Assembly: GCA_022496185.1 (NCBI GenBank)
Contig: WTXG01000119.1
Span: forward strand, 1-64,000
DNA: 64,000 nt
Source: Multifurca ochricompacta
Taxonomy: Eukaryota > Basidiomycota > Agaricomycetes > Russulales > Russulaceae
Reading direction: 5' to 3'
Both the position numbers and the translations under genes were made by a program. Position 1 is the stretch's first letter; each line of letters opens with the position of its first letter. This document shows, piece after piece, positions 21,611-33,453 of the stretch. The notes below the pieces were generated by a model. The model made no database searches. It worked only from the letters and a program-made list of their open reading frames with translations, and was not told the DNA's origin.

Positions 21611-21814
21611 AAGATTCCTGGAGCAGTCTTGCTTCCAGTCAGGGTTCAAGTAAGAAGTCAGGGTTTGGTGGTTCGGTGTGGTGTGGGATGCTCTCAGTCA
21701 GGGAGTCGCTTGCAAGAAGTGCAAAGTGGTTTTGGTTTACAGGCAAGATTCTTTCAAGGCTCTGTGTTACTGATCAGTATTCTAAGTTTCAGGTTGGCGA
21801 CTGGTACTCAAGGG

Positions 21815-21985
21815 ACACATCATCCATCAAAGGTGTCTGTGGGCTCTCATGTGGAAGAAGACATTGTTGGTCCAGGATTTGGGCAATGGGATGTGTCATC
21901 TGTCAAAGGTGTCTGGGCTCTCATGTGGAAGAAGATGTCATTGGTCAGGGATTTGGGCAATGGGACACATCATCATTGCCTTGCA
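21815..21985. repeat. Direct duplication of ~70-80 bp
   Basis: Two copies of a unit containing GGGCTCTCATGTGGAAGAAG and GGATTTGGGCAATGGGA (about 21838-21905 and 21910-21975), preceded by a partial third. The function is unknown; it lies upstream of G3 gag on the reverse strand. Confidence 0.7.
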
Positions 21986-22406
21986 GGTTCAGGTGAGTTC
22001 TTTTGTTTATAAGTTCTGAGAAGTCTGTTTTAATGTCACAGCCAGGTCTTTGCTGTGTCAAGGTCATTCAAGCCACAGTCCCTCAAGTTATGGAGTGCAT
22101 GCAAGGTCAAGGTTGAGACTGTCAAGGATCAGTCAAGTTACAGTATCAAGGTGAACCACAGAGGGCCAGGATCAAGGCTCAAGGTCAAGGCTATCAAAAA
22201 CAAATTGATTCAAGAGTGTCAAAGCAAACTACAAGAGCCACAGTCAAGGTTCAAGAGGGGCACACATGCAAGAAGTGTTGAACAGGCATGAGGTGCAGCA
22301 TACTGACTGTGAAGTGTTAGCAGTTTAGGCTAAAAGACAAGTTAGACTTCAGAGGTGAAGAAAACTCTATTACTATACTACTGACCTAAAAGACAAGTTA
22401 GCTACA

Positions 22407-22816
22407 TGATGGATTATGATCCATTGACAACCTGGAGGAGCGCAAAAGCACACCACAGTCATCAAAAGTTCTAGCCTTTGGCTAGAACAATTAATTTTTG
22501 GCACGCTCCTCAGGGGCGATGAACTTTGATCTTGTTTGCGTCTCACATTTGATTCTACAGACTCTATGGTTAAAAGTTTACAGTTACAAGATTAACGTTT
22601 ATTTTATTTGATTATTTTATCTAACTGATACAAGTGCGACAAATTGAAAAAGTCACAAGATAAAATGTCTCATTTACTTAACCCCTATTTACAAAACTCT
22701 TATACTTGTATTGAAATTAACTGTAGTGTAAATTGTATAAAAAAGGCTTGAAAAAGTGAATCAAGCGAGCATTGTATTCTTTTTCCTATTTACATGTGTG
22801 TACCCCTATCTGGCCC
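22407..22816 (+). repeat. 5' LTR of Copia-C, 3' end deleted
   Basis: Nearly identical to the 3' LTR (27043 onward) through CCCTATCTGGCCC. It lacks the last ~15 bases (CCATAATCTTATCA) present in the 3' copy, and joins directly to gag coding. Confidence 0.9.
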
Positions 22817-25800
22817 TACAGCAAGTTATGTCAATGCAGGTACAGTCGGCAGACTTACCCCTGAGCAAAAATGGGCAGCGGATGGAGCTATTGTCAAGCA
22901 GCTTATTGCCACGTCCATACCTGACAGTCTTTAATTGAATAAAGACTGCTACACACACAAAAGCGGTGTGGGACATTTTAACAACACTTTTTGAGGGACG
23001 ATCGAGTAGCTTGATGGTAGACCTGGGAAGAAAATTCCAAAATACAAAATGCGGTGAGGAAGATAATGTTCGAACTCACCTTGACAGGCTGGATGAGATG
23101 CGAGAGAAGCTTGCATCTATTGGCAGAGTTGTAGACGACCTTGAATATGTCGCCATTATCTCAGGATCCCTACCACCATCCTATGATGGTCCTATCAAAT
23201 CCCTCATGACATTGTACAATGTGAATAACCAAGTCATAACCCCAGCCGCTGTAAAACATACTGCCCTTAACGTGTACGAACGTTGACTCCTCTGAAAAAC
23301 GCCTCAAGACAAGGCATTCGTGGCAAGAACCCAGCAGAAGAAGAAGAAACGAGAAATTGAATGCTTTAACTGCCACAAGAAAGGGCATGTTAAAGCGGAA
23401 TGCTGGGCCAGAGGAGGAGGGAAAGAAGGCCAAGGGCCGAAGAAAAACAAGGGCGACAATGACAATGCTGCTGTAGCAACAGAGAACACGGACAAGATGA
23501 TGACAGACATCAAATCCTGGGCCATCAAAACAACAAGCTTTGAAGAGCAAAATAATTCATCAGTACGAGAAATGGCAAACGCAGCAAGTACCTGTGAAGC
23601 CGAGCTTTATGATTCTGGTGCCTCGCGGCACATTTCCCCTTTTCGTCATCGATTCCTCTCCTATCAGCCCATTCCCCCTCGACCAATTAGCACCACTGAC
23701 AAGCAATTTTTCTATGCCATTGGTACTGGCAATCTTCAGATTGAAGTGCCTAATGGAACATCGACTACTCTGATTATCTTGTGTGATATCTTGCACGCGC
23801 CAGACATTCCGCTTACCATTGTATCCATAGGACACATCGCGAGTGCAGGATATTCAGTATCTTTCCAAGGTAGTCGTTGCAATATCAAAAATGAAAAAGG
23901 ACTTCAAATTGGCAGTATAGCGGCAAATGCAAATGGATTGTACAAAGTCAAGCATTCAAATCTAACTGCAGCAGCAGCTATACCAGAAGAAGTAGATCTT
24001 CCCACGCTCCACAAGCGACTCGGTCACATTTCAGTGGACACAATTTGCACTTTGATTCACAGCCATGCAGTCACCAGACTGCGTCTAATAGACGATCATT
24101 CCCCTTTTTATTGCAATTCATGTGATTATGCTAAGTTAACACGCAAGGCCATAAAGAAGGAGCACGCCACACCGCCAGCCAAGGCTTTTGGAGAGGAGAT
24201 CCACACTGACTTGTGGGGACCATCGCCCACTTCTACCATTGGAGGGCGAAAATATTACGTGACATTTACTGATGATTATACGCAATTTACCAGATTAGAG
24301 CTCTTGAAGAGCAAAGATGAGGCACTGCAAGCATACAAGAGCTTTGCAGCCTGGGCCTTAACTCAGCATGGAGTACACATTCGACGATTGCGATCCAACC
24401 GTGGAGGTGAATTCATGAGTAATGAATTCACAAAGTTTTGAAAGATCAAGGTACCGAACAATGACTTACAACTCATGATACTCCGCAACACAATGGCATG
24501 GCGGAATCTCTAAACCGCCGTCTTCTAGAATGTGTGCGCACCATCCTCCATCATGCGCAACTGCCTAAATATTTATGGGGGGAGGCTATTCATCATGCTG
24601 TATGGTTAAAAAACCGTACATCTACCAAAGCACTCGGTAATGTCACACCATTCGAGCATCTTTACCGGGAGAAACCTAACTTAGAGAGAGTGCCTGAGTG
24701 GGGACAAAATATTTGGGTTCACCACCACATAGGCTCAAAACTTGACGCACAAGGACTTGAAGCGTGATGGGTTGGCTATGATCAAGATAGCACACATGCT
24801 TCCCACATGTACTGGCCAGACAAGCGAACCGTTTTGGTGGAACGAAACTTCAAGTTCGTCCCTCCGACTATTTCCATTTACTCACCACCTCCAAGCTATG
24901 CTACTGCAACCTCGCAACCTTTGGCTACTATGCAAATCCCACTGGCAGCTACTCTCCCGATGCCTCCTGTTTCAACTATACAATCAACAATTTCTACACC
25001 ACACACACCATTAGCTACGACGCCATTATCAGTATCTATGCCCCAAACTTTTCAAACACCATCTACGATCAGCATGCCTATACTTCCACCTGTCACTACA
25101 GATAGCGGGGAAGAAGAGATGGAAGATGAAGAAGTCGAAATTGAAGAACAACTTACAGAGCCAGTCACATCAACTTCAAAAGGAAAAGGAAGAGCGATCG
25201 TACAACCACCCAGCGCGCCAAAGAAGAAAGTCAACCCCATGTGTAAATCTGAACACATTGCATGACTTACAGAAAAGCACAAAAATGAAGGCTCAGCAGA
25301 AAGTTCATCATCTCATAAAAGCACTCTGACATCTTCGATGATATCTTCCAGGCTCAAATATCATCACCCTGATTCTCAGGAAAGAAGTGAAGCGTCGATT
25401 GCTGATCTAAATGTAGATTACACATATCATGCAGGATATGATGACATCATCATGGCAGTGATTCAAGATGCTGAAGGTGACCCGAGATCACTAGTCAAAG
25501 CACAAAGATGCGCAGACTGGCCTCTTTGGAAGGAGGCTATGGACTGCAAAATCACGATGCTACAGAAGGCTGAAATGTGGATCACAGTGCCACGTCCACA
25601 GAATAAAAACATTGTCGGGTCAAAATGGGTTTTCTGTATCAAATGCAAAGCCGATGGTACAATTGACAAATACAAAGCAAGACTTGTTGCCCGAGGATTC
25701 ACACAGGTCTACGGTGTTGACTATTTTGATACCTTCTCCCCCATTGCTAAACTTAGCAGCTTTCACACCATCTTAGCCCTGGCAGCGCGATTTGATTGGG

Positions 25801-27110
25801 ATATCAAATCTTTTGACTTTAATGGCGCCTATTTAAATGGAGAGCTGGATAGTAATGAAGAAATCTACATGCAAGCGCCACCAGCATATGAAAACAACAA
25901 CAACGAAGTTATGCGACTATGTAAGTCGCTATATGGATTAAAACAGGCCAGGTGAAAATGGTACAACACACTCTTGCATGCATTGACTGACCTGGGTTTC
26001 CGCATTAGCTGCGCAGATCCAGGGGTCTTTTACGCTCACGTGGCAGGACACCTGTTAATCCTTGCCATCCATGTCGACGACTGCGCCTTTACAGGCAGCT
26101 TGAGCAAATTAATCGCAGAATACAAAATGAAATTAAACAATCGATATTCCATCATGGACCTAGGACCTATTCATTGGCTATTAGGTATTAAAATAACTCA
26201 TGATAGATCAGTGCGAACAATTTCCCTTTCGCAAGCACAATATATTACTTCAATCCTTTCGCAATTCAAGCTCGACAATGTAAAACCAAATAATACAGCT
26301 ATGGTACCCGGAGTAGAATATTCACGTAACAATTCACCACAAAATCAAGCCGACGCCACCGAAATGATGAAAATCCCTTACCGCGAGGCAATGGGAAGTC
26401 TGATGTATGCCTCAGTTGGTACCCACCCAGACATAGCATTCACCATTTCGACTCTGTCGCGCTTCCTCAAAAATCCAGGCCGATTACACTGGGAAGCCGT
26501 TAAATGGATCTTCTGGTATCTTTCCAGCACTAGGAATATCGAGCTGACATACGGCGGCGAACACCACGATCTGATAGGGTACACAGATGCAGATGGAGCC
26601 AGCCAAGACCATAGGCATGCCATCTCCAGCTACACTTTTCTGATCGACAGTGGGGCTATATCTTGGAGTTTGAGAAAACAAGAACTCGTAACTCTGTCTA
26701 CTGCTGAATCGGAATACGTTGCCGTGATGCACGCGGCAAAAGAAGCCATTTGGCTTCGCAAGCTCATTCATGAGCTCTTCCCAAGTTTTATTGCATCCAC
26801 CCCGCTCTATTGCGACAATCAGGCTGCGATAAAACTAGCCACCAAGGATAATTATCACACAAGAACAAAACATATTGACATACGATATCACTTCATTTGT
26901 GATGTGATATCTAATGGCACGCTCAACTTAATCTACTGTCCAACTGATCAAATGACAGCAGATATTTTAACTAAAGCTCTTCCAAAATGGAAGACAGATT
27001 ATCATAACTCCTCCCTGGGCCTGCGTCATGCTTGTGGGGGAGTGATGGATTATGATCCATCGACGACCTGGAGGAGCACAAAAGCGCACCACAGTCATCA
27101 AAAGTTCTAG
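22817..27110 (+). pseudogene. gag-pol: Copia-C gag-pol polyprotein
   Basis: Gag (UBN2 type) is at 22966-23286, with no surviving start. A zinc knuckle CFNCHKKGHVKAEC follows near 23360, protease (ELYDSGASRHIS, about 23605), GAG-pre-integrase (LHKRLGHIS...CNSCDYAK), an integrase core with HTDLWGP near 24205, RSNRGGEF near 24396 and HNGMAESLNRR near 24490. RT follows from 25490 (HVDDCAFTG near 26070) and RNase H from 26540 (YTDADGA, TAESEY, YCDNQAAI, TADILTKALP). Frame breaks or stops occur near 22935, 23284, 24438, 24767, 25264 and 25953. The final stop, at 27108-27110, lies inside the 3' LTR. The integrase DD35E second Asp reads Asn (SNRGG). Confidence 0.9.
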
Positions 27111-27467
27111 CCTTTGGCTAGAACAATTAATTTTTGGCATGCCCCTCAGGGGCGATGAACTTTGATCTTGTTTGCGTCTCACATTTGATTCTACAGACTC
27201 TATGGTTAAAAGTTTACAGTTACAAGATTAACATTTATTTTATTTTGATTATTTTATCTAACTGATACAAGCTCGACAAATTGAAAAAGTCACAAGATAA
27301 AATGTCTCATTTACTTAACCCCTATTTACAAAACTCTTATACTTGTATTGAAATTAACTGTAGTGTAAATTGTATAAAAAAGGCTTGAAAAAGTGAATCA
27401 AGTGAGCATTGTATTCTTTTTCCTATTTACATGTGTGTACCCCTATCTGGCCCCCATAATCTTATCA
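27034..27467 (+). repeat. Polypurine tract and 3' LTR of Copia-C
   Basis: The purine tract GTGGGGGAG (27034-27042) is followed by the 425-bp LTR, from TGATGGATTATG to CTTATCA. The LTR has no hairpin or intron-like block like the A/B group, so that structure is specific to the other lineage. Confidence 0.85.
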
Positions 27468-27845
27468 CTACAGAGAGCGGTTAGTCAAAGGTATAAGTAG
27501 GAAGTAATGTAGAAGGGACTTACACTTCAGAGGTGAAGAAAACTCTGAAGTGTAGAGGACGAAACAGACACCCTTATATATCCCAAGGGATGGTCTGTGC
27601 ACACTGGGAATAAGTCCACTGGTGCCAGACATGGTCCAAACAATAAACATGAGGGAGAAAAGCCATTGGCTACTACAGAAATCACATGTTACATGGTGCA
27701 TCAGTCAGCTACTGCGGAACACAAGAAAGAAAGTAATAATGATAATGTAAAAAGTCCGAAACTCCGGTATCTAATCTAATCTACAAAGTAGCTAATCTAA
27801 TCACCCGATGCCTGAAGCATCACCAAACATCTTCCATGTTCATCA

Positions 27846-30800
27846 TCCCTCCATGCTGAAGGCATCTGGTCATGGATGGGAAATGAGTTGGATGAGCACA
27901 CTGCCATCACAATTGAACGAGCATATCACCAGCCAGAGATCCAACTTCTCTAACTCTCAAGTGCAGGTTGTGAGTTTTGCATATGAGTTGTAGATTTGCT
28001 TATGCAAGCTAAAATGCTTGACACATTTGAATATCTACTTCCTGCATACACACCACTTGTGTCACTCTCAAGGTCGAGAATATACTCATATGGCATGGTG
28101 GGAAAGTGAAACTGGTATTCAAAGTCTCCAGATTCCAGCTCTCTCATTTCAGCATAAGTCCAAGTCCATTGACCATGGTTTCAAATGATGCTCTTGGTAG
28201 AGACTTAGTGAAGCCATCTGCCAGCATCTCACCTGTGGGGGGTCCACACTAACTCAATTATGTGCAATTCAATGTACCCCCTAATGGCATGGTACTTGAT
28301 AGGTATATGCTTTGACCGCCTTCCTGTGACAGGGTTTAATGCCAGATCTATGGCACCCTTGTTGTCACAGTGGAGTAGTATAGGGGAGGATACCTCATAC
28401 CCTAATTCCTCCATAAAAGTCCTATACCACGCTGCCTGATTGGAAGCCTCAGAGAGGCTCATATACTCGGCTTCTGTGGTGGACTGTGCTACTGTTTTCT
28501 GCTTTCTGGAACACCAGGATATGGCACCATTTGCTAAGAAAAACACATAGCCAGAGGTTGAGTGGCAGTCCTCTTGATCTCCCCATGAGGAATCTGCAAA
28601 GCTGTGAAGGCCACTCTCCCCATTCCCTCCAGAATACCGCAACTTGCAGTCTTTTGTACTATTTAAATACTTTAAGACATATTTTGCAAGTCTCATATGA
28701 TCCTGAGAGGGATTGGAAGCATATTGGCTAAGGCGTGCCACAGCAAAACTGATGTTGGGTCTGCTTCCAATCTGCACCCATAGTAGAGACCCCATCAACT
28801 GTTGGTACTTCTTTATATCAGAAGTAGATGCCTGGCCATCAAACTTGACCAGATGTACATCAGTGCCAGAGGGAAGAGGAGTATATACTTGGTTGGAATC
28901 CCTCATCCCAAACTTCTCAATAATAGATAAAATGTAGGCTGCTTGGTCAATCTCCAGTGTCTTGTTAGGACGATCTCTGGTGATATTAACTCCAAGGTAT
29001 GACTGGATTTCTCCCAAGTCAGTCATCTCATATCGATTAGATAGAGAGGACTTCAGCCACATTATCTTATCAGTGGAAGATCCAAGTATAGTGATGTCAT
29101 CTACATAAAGAATGACATAGAGTGAATCATCCCCCTCTTTTTGATGAAACACATATACTCCTGCATCAGAGTACGTCCAAGTGAAGCCCAGTTCACTAAG
29201 AACTGCATGGAATCTTCAATTCCATGCTTGGGAGGCTTGTTTGAGGCCATATAATGCTTTTTGTAGCCTGCAAACTTTGGCCTCTTTACCAGCAACGACA
29301 AAACCAACTGGTTGCTCCATATAAATTTCCTCATCCAGATCACCATGTAGGAATGCCGATTTGACATCCATCTGGTGGATTTCCCAATCCTCTAGTGTAG
29401 CTAGCGCTAGTAATAATCTAAGTGATTCAAATCTGGCAACTGGGGAAAATGTTTCGTCGAAGTCCACTCCTTCTACTTGGGTGAACCCTTTTGCCATGAG
29501 CCTAGCACGAAACCATCCATCTGGTTTCAGCTTAAATACCCATTTTGGCTTGACTGCCTTCCTTCCTTTTGGAAGATCCTCAAGGCACCACACACTAAGT
29601 TTATCTAAGGCATCAATTTCATATTTACATGCCTCAAGCCATTCATTGGCATTGTCAGACTGCATTGCCTCCTGAAAAGTCAGGGGATCTCTATAAGAGA
29701 CTCCTGTGGCATTTAGCAACTCCATATGCCCAAGTCTGGAAGAACCCTGCACAAACTCAGCATTATCCTCATTATAAAATCAAGGATTTAAGCGGTGTGA
29801 ATGTCTGGGATGGGCAGTATCAAGATCTAGATCTTCCTGCACAGCCCTGTCACGCTGTTGAGATCGTGGACTTTCCCTAGTAAATACTGGTTGGGGAAGT
29901 CTGCCAACATTCTTTTTAGATTGTCTTTTGGCACGAGTTCTCTGGGGGAGTTCAGATGGTTCCATAATTTGAGATGGAGGTGTCTGATAGATACTTTGAT
30001 CATGTGTGTCAAGTTCATTTTCAGGTGTGGTAGGCTCAGGATTTACTTGAGGAGGTTCCACTACCTCCTGTTCCTCAACCTCGGTTTCCTTGTCTTCAGG
30101 AACCTGAGGAACTGTGGCTATTGCTGGTTGAGGCTGGACAGGCCTCTCAGTTTCTAAGACAAAAGGTATAACTTTTTCCTTTTGCTTTCCCTTGTTGTCC
30201 TTGGCAAGGTTGGATGGGAAGGACCCTTCATCAAATGTCACATCTCTTGACAATATGAAGGATCGAGTATGCATATCCCAAAGGAGGTATCCTTTAGAGT
30301 GGGGTGCATACCTGACAAAGACTGTTTCCCTGGCTTTGCGATCCAGTTTACGTCTTTTGTCCTCTGGGACAGTATAATATGCTAAGCAGCCAAATATTTT
30401 AAAGTATGAGACATCTGGAATGTCCCCATCCAGAAGCTCAAGCAGTGTTCTCCACTTATTAGAGCAGATAGGCATTCTATTGTATATGTGACAGGCTGTT
30501 TGCACTGCACATTCCCAGAAACCAAGGGAAAGACCAGCATGATGCAGCATACTGGTGGCTTTTTCCATGATGGTTCTGTTGAACCTTTCAGCCCTTCCAT
30601 TCTGTTGTGGAGAATATGGCATTGTCAATTTATGCTCTATGCCAGCCTGCTCAAGTATTGACTTCAGCTCCCTATTGACAAATTCGCCACCTTGGTCTGT
30701 GTGTAAGGTCTTTATTTTCCTGTCTGTTTTATTTTCCAGGAATGCCTTAATGTTACAAAAGACCAATGTAAAGTCACTTTTAGCTTTCATAGCAACAACT

Positions 30801-30977
30801 AGAGCAGTTCTGCTGAAGTTGTCTATGAAAGTGGTGAAGTATAGGTTCCCTTGAATTGAGGTAGATTGCAAAGGACCAACTAAGTCACTATGAATGACTT
30901 CCAAGGGTGCTGAAGCCCTCTTTTGAGAGGGAGGGAATGGAAGACGGTGTGATTTTCCCATTTCACAGCCATAACAC
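27846..30977 (-). pseudogene. pol: Copia-B2 pol: integrase, RT, RNase H
   Basis: Read on the reverse strand: integrase from 30961 (MGKSHRLPFPPSQKRASAPL, HSDLVGPL, HTDQGGEF, QQNGRAERFNRTIMEK), a linker rich in Pro/Glu, then RT (SDNANEWLEACKYEIDALDK, VDFDETFSPVARFESL, ILYVDDITILG near 29100) and RNase H (ADSSWGDQEDCHSTSGYVFF, TEAEYMSL, HCDNKGAIDL), to about 28140. Frame breaks lie near 29770, 29215 and 28240. The non-coding 3' tail 27846-28130 runs to the LTR. The catalytic residues of integrase and RT are still readable. Confidence 0.88.
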
Positions 30978-31489
30978 TGTCAAACAATCATGCTGCTGGT
31001 TATACTGACTGTGGTTAGTAGCGGGTTAGGCTAGAAAAGACAAGTAACTTCAGATGTTAGAAGAACTCTATATTACTACACTACTGACCTAGAAAAGACA
31101 AGTACTATAAGAAGCGTTAGTCTATAGGAAGTAGAGAGTAAACTAAAGGGAACTTACACTTCAGATGTTAGAAGAACTCTGAAGTGTAAGAGACGAAACA
31201 GACACCCTTATATACCCATGGGGGCCAGGGGAAATGGTCTGTGCGCACTGGGAATAAGTCCACAAGTGCCAGACAATAAACAGAGAGGGATTAAGGCCAT
31301 TGGCCAAGGAGATATCATGTGCTTACTGCGCATTACTAAAGGCATCACTAATCAGCTGAGTAAGGTGAGAAAGAAATGTAATAAAGATATTGTAAAAAGT
31401 CCAAAACTCCGGAACCTAATCTAATCTTATCTACAGCTAAAGCGATCCTCAGATGCCTGAAGCATCTCCAGACACATCCCATGTCAACA
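30978..31489 (-). repeat. LTR of the Copia-A/B group (L5, type A) at a chimeric junction
   Basis: A 512-bp LTR with no matching TSD (AACAC on the left, GAGGA on the right). The left neighbour is the interior of copia pol ending CATAACAC. In complete elements the base before this LTR edge belongs to a primer-binding site reading CCCATAACC. The hairpin, the intron-like segment and the joined repeat are all present. Both copies of the repeat share the variant ACATCTGAAGT. Confidence 0.85.
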
Positions 31490-31500
31490 GAGGAAATGTT

Positions 31501-32095
31501 TGTTACATCTGGTGTGGGACATTCTACACGACTTGTGTATCAGCATTTGTTCATGATCAGATAAGAGACCAATAGGGCCCCTTGGAGTTCTTAGGGATGA
31601 GTCAAAGTCAGAGGGGCTGTTCCCTTGGACAATGTTGAGTGGGAGAAGTACCAGAAGTACTGAGGCAGACAAGTCAAAGGTTCAGGGGAGATGTCCAGAA
31701 GACAAGCACCAATGTATTGAACAAGTTGAGTCTGAAGTCTACAGCATAGCTACAGCAGACTTATATACATAATCAGATGGGTGTCAATAAGATAAGAGTC
31801 ACAGAGTCAGGTGGGCCCAAATATACAAAAGCAGATGGCATAAAGCCTGGCTTCTGATAGGGGATTAAGTAAGTGTCCAGTTGTAAAGATAAGAAGAAAA
31901 AGAGATAAGGAGACAATGATGTAAACATAGGTAATCACAGAGTCAACAAGTGCAAGGACAGTCATGGGGAAGGAAGCAAGGCATGTGACAGATCCCAGGA
32001 AGGGGACATGATCAAGAAATGTAGGGTAGGTGGAAGAGAAGGGTTCGCATTAGGGAGAGTAAAGAAAAGATGGTCGCTAGGCAATGGTCATAACA
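31501..32095 (-). repeat. 3' LTR of gypsy G1
   Basis: A 595-bp LTR, from TGTTACATCTGG to CATAACA, followed by TCACCCCCTCTTCTGG (polypurine tract on the reverse strand). It aligns with the LTRs of Gyp-1 and Gyp-2. The left neighbour GAGGAAATGTT (31490-31500) separates it from copia LTR L5. Confidence 0.85.
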
Positions 32096-32126
32096 TCACC
32101 CCCTCTTCTGGTTTGAGCTGACCCAG

Positions 32127-32517
32127 CTAGAAATGTGCACTGTCATCATCCTGCACCAAATCCATGTAGTCATCCACTACATTATGGTCATCCTGGGTGT
32201 AGGTCTCATCCTCCATGCATTGATGAGTATGCAGAAACCCATAGGGGCTGCGTCATCCACATTGGGGGCACATGTCGTACACAGGGCAATCAATCTCATG
32301 GTGTCCTGTGTTATGTTGTAAACACTTGCTGCACCACCCTGATTGGTTAACAATGGTTGGGGCAACACCTAGATGGCAGAAGATGCAGAACCAGCTCCAG
32401 TGCAGATTGCTGTGGCAGTGACAGCACCACTTGTGATTGAGGGGACAGTTCCAGCTGATGTGGTACTTACTGTCACACCGCCAGCAAGTCTCTCCTTGGG
32501 GGTTCTCATGCATCTGC
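32127..32517 (-). pseudogene. G1 ORF3, C-terminal Cys/His-knuckle part
   Basis: The reverse strand reads four Cys/His clusters in a row: CWRCDSKYHISWNC (CX2CX4HX4C), CCHCHSNLHWSWFC, CSKCLQHNTGHHEIDC (CX2CX6HX4C) and a last CPQCG...H-type cluster. An acidic tail follows, with a stop at 32129-32127. The upstream part of the same reading frame lies at 53122-53211 and 60714-61459, beyond Copia-B and Gyp-2. Confidence 0.85.
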
Positions 32518-33033
32518 TGTGAAACAGGCATGAGGCGCAGCATACTGACTGTGAGTGTTAGCGAGTAAAGCTAAAAAGACAAGTTATACTTCAGAGGAGA
32601 AGACAACTCTGTTACTATACTACACACCTAAAAAGACAAGTTATCTACATGAGATGGTTAGTCAAAGGTAAGGTAGTAAGTAGAACAGAAGGGACTTACA
32701 CCTCAGAGGAGAAGACAACTCTGAAGTGTAAGAGATGAAACAGACACCCTTATATACACTTCCAAGGGATGGTCTGTGCACTGGGAATAAGTCCACAAGT
32801 GCCGGACAAAGTCCAAACAATAAACAAGAGGGATAAAGGCCATTGGCCAATAAGGAATCACATGCTTGTACATCATTAGTAAGGTACATCAGTCAGCTAC
32901 TGTGGAATGTGAGAAAGAAAGTAATAATGATATGGTAAATAGTCTGAAACTCCAATATCTAATCTAGTCCACAAAGTAGCTAATCTAATCTCCTGATGCC
33001 TGAAGCATCACCGAACACGTCCTGTGTTCAACA
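32518..33033 (-). repeat. 3' LTR of Copia-B (L6)
   Basis: A 516-bp LTR close to 52601-53116. The hairpin arm carries one T to C difference at 32702 that leaves a G-U pair in the RNA. Downstream pieces of the intron-flanking repeat read ATAACTTGTCTTTTTAG in both copies on the reverse strand. It is followed by TCCCTCCATG, the reverse of the purine-rich tract that primes plus-strand synthesis. Confidence 0.92.
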
Positions 33034-33340
33034 TCCCTCCATGCTGAAGGCATCTGGTCATGGGTGTGTTGACACAGGATGTGTCTGGAGATGCTTCAGG
33101 CATCTGAGGATCGCTTTAGCTGTAGATAAGATTAGATTAGGTTCCGGAGTTTCGGACTTTTTACAATATCTTTATTACATTTCTTTCTCACCTTACTCAG
33201 CTGATTAGTGATGTCCTTAGTAATGCGCAGTAAGCACGTGATATCTCTTTGGCCAATAGCCTTTATCCCTCTCTGTTTATTGTCCGGCACTTGTGGACTT
33301 ATTCCCAGTGCGCACAGACCATTTCCCCTGGCCCCCATGG

Positions 33341-33350
33341 GTATATAAGG
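33341..33350 (+). promoter_or_regulatory. TATA box in the Copia-A 5' LTR
   Basis: GTATATAAGG, present at the same place in all LTRs of the A/B group (e.g. 1541-1550 in L1). Transcription should start about 25-30 bp downstream, next to the hairpin at 33370. Confidence 0.75.
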
Positions 33351-33369
33351 GTGTCTGTTTCGTCTCTTT

Positions 33370-33398
33370 CACTTCAGAGTTCTTCTACCTCTGAAGTG
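33370..33398 (+). promoter_or_regulatory. Hairpin at the predicted transcript start of Copia-A
   Basis: The arms CACTTCAGAG and CTCTGAAGTG pair over 10 bp with a 9-nt loop. Type-B LTRs extend the stem to 14 bp. The last paired base is the G of the GTAAGT donor of the intron-like segment. Confidence 0.7.
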
Positions 33399-33453
33399 TA
33401 AGTCTTTCCTTTACTATACTATTCTTATACCTTTAACTAACCGTCTTATGTAG
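33398..33453 (+). other. Intron-like segment in the Copia-A 5' LTR (56 nt)
   Basis: Starts GTAAGT, has CTAAC at 33437-33441 and ends TAG. Its two flanks recur fused at 33491-33527, differing at one base here (33513) and at none in the 3' LTR. Length and signals fit the transposase introns in this same window (45-66 nt). Confidence 0.75.

Larger units (their letters stand above)
20310..22275 (-). mobile_element. Ty3/gypsy relic G3, gag and 5' region
   Basis: Reverse-strand Gag-like coding (about 20888-20320) and its continuation beyond solo LTR L3 (21400-21610) mark the 5' part of a third gypsy family. The rest, 21620-22275, is non-coding: a direct duplication at 21815-21985 and a TCAAGG-rich stretch at 22055-22255, perhaps its leader or LTR. 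It ends at 22275, where a reverse copia element starts. Confidence 0.6.
22407..27467 (+). mobile_element. Ty1/copia retrotransposon Copia-C (5061 bp)
   Basis: It is flanked by the 5-bp TSD CTACA (22402-22406 and 27468-27472). The LTRs are 22407-22816 (its last bases deleted) and 27043-27467. Between them is one gag-pol frame with a few stops and frameshifts. A deletion at 22816/22817 removed the 5' LTR end, the primer-binding site and the start of gag. It is the reference for the older C2 copy. Confidence 0.92.
22276..27845 (-). repeat. 3' LTR of Copia-B2 (L4, type B), split by Copia-C
   Basis: LTR parts 22276-22406 and 27473-27845 join cleanly once Copia-C and one TSD are removed. Copia-C landed at the last bases of the LTR's intron-like segment. 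The joined repeat is retained, and both copies of the downstream piece read CTAACTTGTCTTTTAG on the reverse strand. Confidence 0.85.
22276..31489 (-). mobile_element. Ty1/copia element Copia-B2, reverse strand, internally deleted
   Basis: The 3' LTR is at 22276-27845 (split by Copia-C), the pol 3' two thirds at 27846-30977, and an A-type LTR (L5) follows directly at 30978-31489. Gag, protease, leader and primer-binding site are missing, and pol runs straight into the LTR. The left flank AGAAG (22271-22275) is not repeated after 31489 (GAGGA), so this is not a simple insertion product. Pol is close to that of Copia-B. Confidence 0.75.

Noticed and set aside
21475..22012. Forward-strand proteins of 150-173 residues
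   Set aside because: Gypsy Gag-like coding is on the opposite strand at the left end and the rest is a direct duplication. The forward frames show no recognisable motif.
32253..32543. Independent zinc-finger gene
   Set aside because: It is collinear with ORF3 of Gyp-1 and Gyp-2, and its upstream part is found beyond the Copia-B and Gyp-2 insertions.
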